Of a stretch of DNA of 64,000 nucleotides, positions 12,001 to 24,000 are shown piece by piece. Under the pieces are notes generated by a model that did no database searches, was not told the origin of the DNA, and worked only from the letters and a program-made list of their open reading frames with translations. Source of the stretch: Hexactinellida sp. DTS-2022 (lineage: Eukaryota; Porifera; Hexactinellida); the NCBI GenBank assembly GCA_028753945.1, contig JAPNXP010000004.1:4836001-4900000 (forward strand), written 5' to 3'. Made by a program: the position numbers and the translations under genes. Numbering within the stretch: position 1 is the first letter of the stretch; each line of letters starts with the position of its first letter.

Positions 12001-15000
12001 ACCAAGGAATTATCCGCTCCTTTCGGAGTATGATTTTCGGAAAATATTAATTAGGAGCGGGAAAATTTTGGAGGTCCACCGAATGACTATAGGGGGTCCA
12101 CGGTTGAAAAAGGTTGTATAAGAAATGTTAAAGTTTGTGTGTCCGATTAAAATTGCCTCAGCCTACCTTTTGAGAGTCTATTTTAGCTCTGGCGGCTATT
12201 TTAGGGCCGCTACTCTGTTTGCCGGGACTCGATGACGTCACCGAGACAATCTTCTTTCCGGTGTAAGCACTCGCGTGGTGAGTTTTCGCAGAATCTGGTT
12301 TGTCAGCTGTTTTCACTCGAGGCTTGGCGGAGAAATCGAATGAATCAGGTGTGTCAGTCGGTTTTACATTGGAATGGGGAGGAGATTTCTCTGTTTGGAG
12401 TTTTGGTTGTTTTTGCTTTGGCATATATTTCCCACGGGAAGAAGCAGGGAGAATTGTTAATGACTCAGTTGCCTGAAAAACAATAGCAATTTAAGTCGTG
12501 TAATATATTAAACAAGAGCTTACTTTCGTTACATCCGACTTGGTTATAACGGGAGTACAGTGGATGCCGGTTATAAGCACATCGTCGGGAACTGCACTTA
12601 ATGCGCTTATAACCGACATAAATTATATAGGGTATATGGCAGCCGTTTTCTAACATAGTGTTCTTATATCCGATATGTTCTTATAACCGGTGTGCTTATA
12701 TCCGACATCTACTGTATTATATTAAACAAGAGCTTACTTATATCGACACTATTCAATATAAAAATCCGGTTTGACAAAGGTGTATTTTTATGTTAAAAAA
12801 TGACTTTGCCAGTGCCAGAAAATTAGTACAGTTGAAACCGGATATTTTTAACAATCGGATATATTTAACACATTTTCTTGTAAATAATTAATTATTGTTG
12901 TTGTTGTAAAATCGGGTATTTTTAACAATCGGATATTTTTAACAAATTTTCGTTAAAAGAAGGTGATAAAAATATCCGGTTTCAACTGTAATTACATTAA
13001 AAAAGGTGTTGGCCGATATATAAGTAATCCCATTAAAATAAATACAACAATGATCAAATATTAATCGTACGATACCCTATAATAACTATACGAAATATTA
13101 TAATAGAGATGTCAATTTGTATTTATGTTATTTTGTATATTTGCTAATTGTATTTTGAGACTATTCAGTTGGCGCTTGACGTACAGCGGTTAATTGTATT
13201 TATGCGTTTCTTAAGGTATATAAAAGCCTAAACAAACTAAGTTAAAGATTTGTAGACCGTCTATAAAATTTGTGGACCAAAGTAATACTATTTAAGTCAA
13301 CTTAGTCAATAAAACTTGGTCTAGAAATATACGGTCACATATAAGTTATTACGATAATATTCTAAGTTTGTATGAAATAGAATAAAATCAAGAAATGTCT
13401 CATGTCTCAAACTATGATAACAATAACATAACAATAGTTATTACTACAAGTCAGGTGCTTTATTTTGAACATTAAAAGGGCCCAAAATTGTGTTTATAAT
13501 AGAAACTTCACAATAATTGAACTCAGCTTAATGCAAACCCTATGTAAGTTATATTAGGACCATAGGGCTTGTTTACAATTAAAAGTTTTTCATATTAAGC
13601 AGACGGAAAATTGTTTAGAAAAGGCAGAACTGACTGTATATACACTATTTGTGTAATTAATCATAATTCGAACCCAATATCTAACATAATAGCAAAATAG
13701 AAATTGCTAATCGGGAAACTAATTATATCTTGCAATATGCAATATATCATAGAAAAATATTACAATACCAGCTTTAAAATAAAGGAATACTTTCATGTTG
13801 AATATTCAATTGTAAATACATCACATAAAATGTCAATGCAGGGTGGTTACAGTGTATGAAGTAATGTAAGTTAATATTTGAAGAAGGAACACATTTGTCG
13901 ACTAAGCACTTTTTAGATGAAAGTCTCAAATATTAAGTTCTGTTATTTAGGTTTGGAATTAGAAAGTATCCGAATTCCATTGTTCTACTGGGTAAGGGGC
14001 GTTCAAAAGTTTGGTAACATAAAATTCAGAAAATTAGTCAAGTCACTCCTTTTACCATTATGTAATACAGAAGGATGGTTTGTCACACATATTCTGTTTG
14101 CATTAAAGTACTATGGATAACTATGAATAAATATAGTACGTATTGTTAAACTCACGAAATCGCATATATAATCACAAATAAGTACAGTGGATACGATTAT
14201 AAGAACAAGGTTTGGAGTAGATCATGAAATTATCCAGGAGCGCGAGACGCTCCTTTTAGAGTATGATTTTTGGAAATTTGAATTTAGGAACGTATTTACA
14301 AATGGCTGTATAATATAGGTTGGAGTAGATAAATATGTTTTATAACCGAAACTTTTTTAATACTAGCCATTTCCCATAATATAGTTCATATAACCGGTAT
14401 CCACAGTAATTTGTCTACAATGGATGGAGTTCGCGTAAAGCGAGTCGCATTTTGTACGAATTTTTTAGGCTAATAGGCGAATATTGTTATTATAGGAGCA
14501 TAATTAACATTAACTACTCTATTGATAATTAAAAGTAAATGTTATTAAGCGAAATACTGCTACAGTGGATGCCGGTTATAAGCACATAGTCGGGAACTGC
14601 ACTTAATGTGCTTATAACCGACATAAATTATACAGGGTAAATGGCAACCGATTTCCAACATAGTGTTCTTATATCCGATATGTTCTTATAACCGGTGTGC
14701 TTATATCCGACATCTACTGTAATGCTATTAGACGAATTGCTGATATGAGAACTACACTGTTGATTGTATAATCGCGTTACTGTTTCTATAGTAACGCATA
14801 TTGCCATTGAATTCTAAAATACCTTTCTAAAAGGAGAAGGCATCTTGGGTTTGGAAGATTTACTATTTTCATTCTTAGAATCGGTGTCCAGATCTCCCCA
14901 GGGGTTGGGGGCAATGCTGGCGGGCCCTGGCGTCTTGGGAATATCCGGTGTATCAGAATCTGAATATTTAGAAGATCTGAAATTAGGATTCTTGTTTGGC

Positions 15001-18000
15001 GGCGGTTTTGAACTCGAACTCTCGGAATCTTCATTTTCAGAAGAAGAGCTTAGAAGGGGCGGTCTCTTTCGAGAGGTGGGAGACTGTTTGTTCTCTTTAA
15101 GTTTAAGATTAACGGATGTGTATTGAGGATTTGAAGCTGTTTTTGAAACAAAATTCGGTTTAATTTTATCACGCTCCGTGTCCTTAGTTTTTGCATCAGA
15201 TCTATGTATAAACAGTAAATGAATAAATAAAGGAATTAAAGTCAGGTCTGCTTATTGTGTGAACTATTTTTCGTCTGTTTAATATGAAACTTTGCATTAT
15301 GCACAAGCCCTATGGTCCCATGTTGATAATATAAAGGAAATAACTTATATGTAGACCGTATATTTTTAGACCAGGTTTTCTTATATATACATTATTATTA
15401 CCCATAGACGGCAGGGCTTTTGGTCTACATAATTTATAGACGGTCTACAATTTTTTGGCTCATTTGTATGGGCTTTTATAGACCGTCTACATATAAGGAT
15501 ACTCATAATATAAATATTTTAAATACCTTTTAATCTCTTCGCTTCGTTTTATTTCCTCCTTCAACATACTGTCTGAGGTCTCTTGTACCTCATAAAATAC
15601 TTGTTTATCTGAATTCTTCTGTTTCTTGAATTCGGGTTTAGAAACTCGAATCGAATTTGAAAACTTTTTGGAATACTCCGCTGTAATGTTGGGAGATCCC
15701 AAATGGGTTTTGAGTTTAGTTAAAATAGGGACAGTTGGCTTTTTAGGGCGACCCCGATGTGGTTGTATAGAAAGTGGTTTTGTACTTGCTAATTTCTTTT
15801 TAGTCTTCTCGGTGGGTCCCGGGGGGCGGCCTCGCTTCTTCCGTTGAGTCGGAGTAACTTCGTTTGGAATATTCGAAGGGTCAATGTGCTTAATATCAGC
15901 AGGGGAGTGTGATGACTCGATCGAATTCGGTTTGGATAGTTTGTGTGGGGAATTTGAGAAATCTGGAGAAAGTTTGTGGTCGACTAAAGAGGAGGTTTGT
16001 TTGTGTAAGAAAGGAGATTTTGTAATAGGGTCTCTCGACTTGGCGAGAATAGAGTCTTTCTTCAAACTAGAATGAATCTACAAAAAGCAGCTAGTTTATA
16101 CACTGGAATAGAAAACTTAAAATTCTGATAATATCCATTGTATATTTGTAAGGCCACATAAAATAAATTACTTGTTTATCATCCATATTTTTCGAGAAAA
16201 TTGGGACGGCGGACGGGATTTTATTTTTATTTTTTATTCCCATTAATATGCAAATAACATCATCCTATGCCAAAAATAAATATAAATTTTTAATTTAATT
16301 AGAAAATAACATGACAATGCCCAAATAATTAAAATAATGCTCTAAAGTATAGGACTTATTAAAAATTTATGCATGGTAGGTACTTTACACAAGTTTATTG
16401 CTTATATTTTGTACGATTGTGTTCATAAGATAATAATAAAATTGATCCGGGCGGATAGTAAAAATTGGGGCGGGCGGGGATGATAAACAAGTTATTTATT
16501 TTATACGGCCTAAGTACGAGCTGTAGTATATAGTTACAAGTATTTCAATACCTGATAAATACAATACGTACATTAGAATCTCGTTAGTACGAACACCAGG
16601 GGATCCCGGGGACCGTCAAAATGCGTTCGCCTTATCAGGAATACGTATTAACCAATATAATTTGTATTGAAAAGGCTTTGAAGGGAAGTGAAACAGTGTT
16701 CGTATTAACCGGAATTTTGTAATAACCATGTTCGTAATCATAGGCGTCGTTGATGGGGGGGGGGGGGGGGCTGGGGGGGCCTGCCCCCCCCACTTTACAA
16801 AACTGGGGAGGCAGAGTACCTTTCGCCCCCCAAGTTTTTTATCACGAGGCTGAAGCATTTGTTTTGTCTTTACGATGAAGATATATTCACAATAGGATTC
16901 ATATGCAATGGGTGATTAAAACCTCAAATTATTAAAGCCACATTGTTATTCATCTCCTATAGGTGTTTTTGCAAAACTTCTAATAAAATAATTACTAATA
17001 TAAACTTTTTGAAATTTTTTTGGCCCCCAAGTTTTTTGTGTGATTCATAAAACATCGACGCCTATGTTCGTACTAACTAAGTTCTACTGTAATTATAACT
17101 AATTTGAATACCTGACTGTGCTCTTCGAAACTAGAGACTTTAGCTAGACTAATTGTAGAGTCTGTGAGAATAGGATTCTTAGTGCTCCTCTGTTTGGAAT
17201 CAAAAGAGGATTGAAATAAAGTCGAAGAGTGTGTTTTTTGTGATTTTTTTGAATTCCATTCAGTTGATTCCTTCAGTTTCTATATTCATAGTATAAACTA
17301 AATTGTGTAGTTGGAACATAATATAGTTTTACCAATGGAATAAGTAATATATCGGTCAAGACCTTTTGTAATGCATTTGCAGTCATTTTTTATATCAAAT
17401 TTTTATATTGAAAATGTACTGGCTCATATTAGTGTTGCGGAAACAACAATTTACGGATCACACCAAATCCCAATTCAAAAATATTTTCTTCTCTACGATC
17501 CTTTCTAATTTGAGACTTTTATAAATAAATTATACTTACATTTGTACTTTCAGAGTGACTGGTATCTTTGGAAGAACTCTAAAATATAATTATCTTAGAT
17601 AATCAAATAAATAAAGGATAACTATTCGAGATACAAAACAAGCTGAATATCCATGATCAACATAGTATAAAGTAGTTTTTAATCCATTGTCAAAACACAA
17701 TGTTTTTCAAATACTGTATTTTTAAAATACGAATTTGAGATGAAATATCCATGGTAAGTTTACAAGAAAGTTGTTCGTTCATAGTTATATTACATTCCCG
17801 TGCGAAGTTTCTGTTACAAGGAACTAAACGTCGGCATGAATAACATAATAATAGGTACTAATTAGAAAGCCATTAACACATACTGTAATGAGAAATCAGT
17901 CTACTGGTTAACCACTAATTTAACTTAATGCACATATTATTCATTAATTAAGTAATAATGAAAAGGAATTATTAAATTGTGATTCATCCTAAATTCTCCA

Positions 18001-21000
18001 GCTGTATTTGTGTTGTTATGTCATATGTTCGGATTTTAACTAATCATATGATTTGAGGAATTTATACTCACAACATAAAGTTTTGTATAATTGTATATAA
18101 CAGGAAATCTTGAATGAAATACCAAGTGATTGTCAAATATCACAGTATCGTGCAAAATGATTTAACAATAGATGAAATCAGGTGTAAACACATGAACAAA
18201 GGTTGAATGATAAATGTCTCACTATTTCCTTAAATAGATATAATCAGGCTTCTTACTGTGTTTTAATAAATCGGATTTGCTGAAGAATTTGATAGGGAAA
18301 TAAGGAACCCATATGACGTAAATACAGCGTAGGGTATACATACAGACTGTTGCGAATCCTAACTAATCAACCAACTGAACTCTAAAGTTCGGAAAGTTAA
18401 CTGCAAAATATTTGTGAGAGTAGATGTTAGCAGGGTTTCATCAGACGGGAGAAATTGCAATATTATCTTTTATGTAATACAAACGCAATTTTACAGATTT
18501 AGGCGCTAAACGCTAAGGATTCCCTGAGACAAAATATTTCATTTTATATAATTTAATTATTTGTCCAGCGAACATTGGCATTTATAATTTCCTATCTACA
18601 GTAGACTTAATAGGAACACGGAAAAAGCGAAATATAGGTTAAGGAGTACAAGGTTTAATTCGCCTAGCCTAGACAAATGCATGCAAGTGACTCCGGTTAA
18701 TACGAACATAATTCGAGAGTCTATTGAAAAAATATCAACTGTATATCTGTCTAGACTCTATAATATAATAGATTAATAGTAGCGGCAATTATAGCTCTAC
18801 GTATAAACAATATCTTGTATATTAAAATAGATTTATTTGTTTGTTTATTTGTCCAGGTATAAGAACTGGTAAGAGCTACAGACTTTAAATTTGGTAGGGG
18901 GATGGGGAACATACAACACCAGCGATCACTATAAAAGTATTTTCCAATTAATTTCGAAGTGAAATTTGTGTTAAATACAAGCGAGAGCCATAGGAACGAG
19001 TGTAAGATGCGATTATAAATACGTATTTAACCCTACACACAAACTTATTGATATTTAATGAGTTTGTATAGTATAATAACATGGTCATTAGGTCACTCAA
19101 GCTCAATATGATTCCCGTCTTAAGCACTTCTTGAACAGAGAGAGAAATCTCATTGATTAGAAACCTTATAAATACCGACTATAGGAACTCACTTAGTTAA
19201 CAAGCAGATAATTACAAATGAAATTCTACAAATATTCAAGATAACTAAGTTTAGCATAACAGTAGCTATCAGGAATTCTGTAATGGGGGTAATTCTATTT
19301 AAGGAATCAGTATTCTGTTAGTAACTTGTAAAACAATTCGTATAAGAAGTAATACATACGTATATAACGTGTAGATATTAATAGTAATAATATAAACATT
19401 TTCTGCAATAATATGTGTTGTTACCAAATATACTGTTTACACAATATTTCATTTGAGTTATAGTTATATAATGTATAAGTACAACGAAATCGCCCAAATT
19501 TATATAAATTCATTGAATAATTAGACTATCTGATAAGTTCAGAGGAATTAGAGTTCATTTTATAGTAAATTTATACTTAGTTACTCGGTTATCTGAAATA
19601 CATTGTATTTCCACACCCAAATATAAATAATACCTATTTAACTGAATTTGACCTCAAATGAGATCGAAATTCCAATGCTCCAATAAACACGTATCCGTTG
19701 TTACCTTGCTCTTGGAGAGCGACTGTATGCGGGGCAGAATACTCAGTTCGAGTCTTGAAATGAGATCCTGGTTTTTGGAAGATCCTTTCAGGGTCCTATG
19801 TAACAATAACAACTCAATTCTGTAATTATATTCCTTTGAGAACAAGCAGAACAATGGTTCTCAATAAATACAGTACAGTCGAAATCGGGTTTTTTTGCCC
19901 CCCAAAATGACGACAAAAGGAGGCAAAAAAACCCAATAAGCAAAAAAACCCGATGGAAAACACATTAAGATATCACATTTTTGCACGACAAAAGGAGGCA
20001 AAAAAACCCGATTTCGACTGTAGCTCTGTTAGTACGAACACGGATAAGGCAAATATCGGTTAAGGAGTCAAGGTTTAATTCCCCTAGCCTATACAAATGC
20101 ATGCAAGTAACTCCGGTCAATACTAATTCTGGACTATAAGAACAAATTTCGACGTTCACTTGGTGTTCGTATTATTTAACGAGAGTCTACTGTATTACAA
20201 ATATGTATAAAATACTTTTGTCACCTAGTAAACATAAATCGTTCCTTAGTAATTCAAATAAATGGAAGCACGACTATACAAGGAAAATCTTACATTTAGT
20301 ATATTGCAAATCAATTCCTTTACTAAACAACCAATTTCCATTCCATACAGTGAATCCACACTCACCAATTTACAAATTGTAACACAATTGCATTTATCCT
20401 ACAAAGGATTACATGTATTTAGATAACAGTGTAGAGTGAATGAATAGTGGTTGTGTGTATGCAGTGAGGCCTAAATACACTTTCAATTGAATAGAGAACT
20501 ATGCTACTCACATGGCTTTAGGGATGCATCGTGTAATATACCAGGATATTTCCTAAGCTATAAATGGCCTCTCTTATACCACAGATATTTGAGAATGGAC
20601 CAAGATTCTCTAATCGGAACAGCTGTCAAATCGATTAATGTGAATATAAGTATTTGGTTGGAAATATTGTATTGTGCAATTGATAATCCAAAATTTATAT
20701 TTCTCAAAAAAAAAGGTATAAGTATCGGTTTTCATAAAGTAAACTAAGAGTGAAAATCGCAAATAATGTATTTGATTATAGAGATATCTTATATGTAGAC
20801 CGTCTAGAAATAGACCAGGTTTTATTCCCTATGCATTAGTATTACCCATAAAAAGCAGGGCAAGTGGTCTACAGAATTTATAGACGGTCTACAAATTTTT
20901 GGCTTATTTGTATGGGCTTTTATAGACCGTCTATTTCTAGACGGTCTACATATAAGGATGCTCTTGATTATAAGTCACTAGAGTAAACATTTCATCCCAA

Positions 21001-24000
21001 CAGGTTGGAATACATTCCAAAACATAGCTGTCGTTGTTAACCAAAATGAAACAGCGAGGTTCATACAGTAAATGCCTAATTCTTAACACATTAAATTATA
21101 TGGTTTGTTTCTAGCTCAGAACAATAGAAATTAAATGAATTAGTGGATCTATTGAGAACTCACTTTATAAGTTTCCCACACTCTTTGCTTCCATTAGAAG
21201 CCACCTCTCTACAATGAGACAAACAATCAAATTCCAACATTGAGATTCAGAATCGGTATAATTGTAACAAGAATAAGAAAATACAAATATATACATACAT
21301 ACATTCATATGTAAACTCATAAATGTCTAAAAATAGACTGAACATAAAATAAAGTTGGAAATTCCATCAACTACTAATTGTTACTAAATTTAGTATAATT
21401 AGTAGTGAAATTACATTACAAAGAATGATTCAAGAGATAATCATAGATAATTAGAAAAGTACCTTATATAAGCGTGTACTAAGCATTTGCGGTTGAAATT
21501 AATATTATTCAACAATAATAGTGTAATAGTCGTGGTCGTAATATGCATACAAAATACGTGAACATCGTTAATACGAAATTCCAGATAGTACGAACTCTTT
21601 TCAGTCCGCTTCAAAGCCTTTTCAATACAAATGACACCGGTTAAAATACGAATTCCGGATAAGGCGAACGCAATTTAACTGTCTCATGACGTTCGTACCT
21701 TACGAGATTCTACTGTAATTATATTCTAAGATAGTATAACGGTATGGGTTGGTATTAATATGGCTGCTGTATGGCAACGGCGGATTCCTGGGGGGGGGGG
21801 GGCGTGGGGGGGCAATTTCCCCCCAGTTTTAAAACATTAGAATAACTGAAATTAATTTGTAAACAAGAAAGATATTATAATTTATTGGAAATTCTAATAG
21901 GATTAAATTAAATTAAAGAACAATCATAAAAATATGAAAAATTCAAAAGGCCTCCTCACCTCTCTTGCTTTCCAAGAAGAATTTTGAATACTTTTTTCCC
22001 GTTTGTATAAACGTATGTAGCGCCAGTTGAATCAACACCAATCTTTTCTTCTAACTTCTAATAAACATTGGAGAGGTAGTCATCATTATAAGTATAAACA
22101 CAATTATAAATAGCATACCTCGCCTGACATAGATTTCTTTTCAGCTTTTGTTTTGAATGTACCAGGTTCTTGTTCGTGATAACTTGGTTTCGTATGTACA
22201 TTAGTAGTGATTGAGGATGCATGGTATTTCGATTTTTTGGACGAGTCAATTTGTTTGTGTGGATGTTGATCGGTTTGTTTGTGTGAATCAAGAAATTGTG
22301 GTGTACTAGAAACGCCTAATTTCTTCAATTTATAGGAATTGGTTGGGTGTAGCATGTCTATGGAATAATTAATAGAAGCAAACTCATTCCTACTGCTAGT
22401 AATAAATAAAATGATTAATATGTAGATCGAATGAACAAAATAAATCGAATATAAATGAGTAATAACTTGTTAGATAAAGAACTGGATTATATTACAAAAA
22501 TGCCTAATTGACATTCAAAAGGTAGTTCTAGTAAAACCACTAACCGAGGAATAATAGCAATTTAGAGTCTCAGACAATAAGATTCTAAATGACTTATACA
22601 ATCAGGTCTGCTTATTATGAAGTCTCTCTATGAACACAATATTTGTCCCTTGAATGTTCATAATAAAATAACCTGACTGTATACTATTACTGCAAATACT
22701 CACTGATAAGAGAATATATATTAATCAGGTGGAAAATGAATTTTTAAGAAGACAATGAATAAAGTGAGCAAAGAAAAGTGCCTATATATACGTATATAAA
22801 TAAACGTGACTATAATATGCCTAATAAATCTAAAGAATAGTCTGATGGTACAAAAATCTGAATAAAACGAAAGGTGCTCATCCAATGATGAAAGAATTCA
22901 AAGTTATAGCTTTGAATACGTACCAAAGAAGTTGTGAAAAGGAACTTGGCATTACTTATACAGAAAATTTGAATACTGTAATTTAATTTGGGGGATATTC
23001 AAATGAATAAGTTAGCATAATTCAATACATCCACTATGTACACATTGTATAACGCATATTATATTTCAAATTTTAAATACTACTTGTAGTATTGCTGTCA
23101 CCTGGATTTACTATAAATAATTCCTTCAATTTGAACTTAATTCCCTCTAATTTGAATGTGACAAAATTAAATTTCCACCATTAGTTTGTAAGGATTCTAA
23201 CATAACAATTTGTTTACGTGTACAAGTTAGTACGTTGTATTAAAGGGACACTAATTAGATTAGCTTGGTTAGGTCTTTAGCTCAAAGCTACAAACATGAA
23301 TTAAGTGTGTTTCTATTACAAACAAACTATTATCTTTTGTTATAACCGAAATGTTCATGATTGTTATTGTCTTGTTTTGAAAGTTTAAAACAATTTCAAT
23401 TGAAGATCAAAGCATGAGATAACTTATATTCGTTTTGGCAAAAATGGCAAAAATTCCCTTGACACATTTGTAGAACGACAATTTTTTTTCGCTCGCTCAT
23501 ATAAAAGTGTTAATTAATATGGCGAAACAATTGCATATCAATTGAATCCCTTGGTGCATTAATTCGCTGCGCAAACTAAGATGTATAATTATGCGATAAA
23601 TATAAAATTTAATAATTAGGTGTTATAAGTTGAACACAGTAGGATTGTTCCAACTAAAACCCCTGAACAAATAGAGTAATACCCTGCTGCCTCACTGCCT
23701 GCCTGCATAGTAGTTTGGTTGGTATGCAATTTTAGCTTTTTGACCACATGTTTAAATGATCAGCTGTTTTATAAATTTTTATTATGCCTAACTATAATAC
23801 GCAATAATTATAGACTGATATAAGAAATCACCTGACAGGTTACTATCAAATTTTAAGTATTTTCATTAGAAAACCAGAAGTCTCACCATTTACTATTAAT
23901 ATAGAGAATCCTTAATATTATATCAATTGGAAAAGAAGCCTTCTCTCTGCTAATATATTTACGCTACATATCTAGTGTGAAGTTATGTCACAGTGAGTGG

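Noticed and set aside
20487-20747. Plus-strand frame of 86 codons in BCL9-like intron 4
   Set aside because: No recognised domain; AT-rich composition equals that of the intron; no promoter or duplicate.
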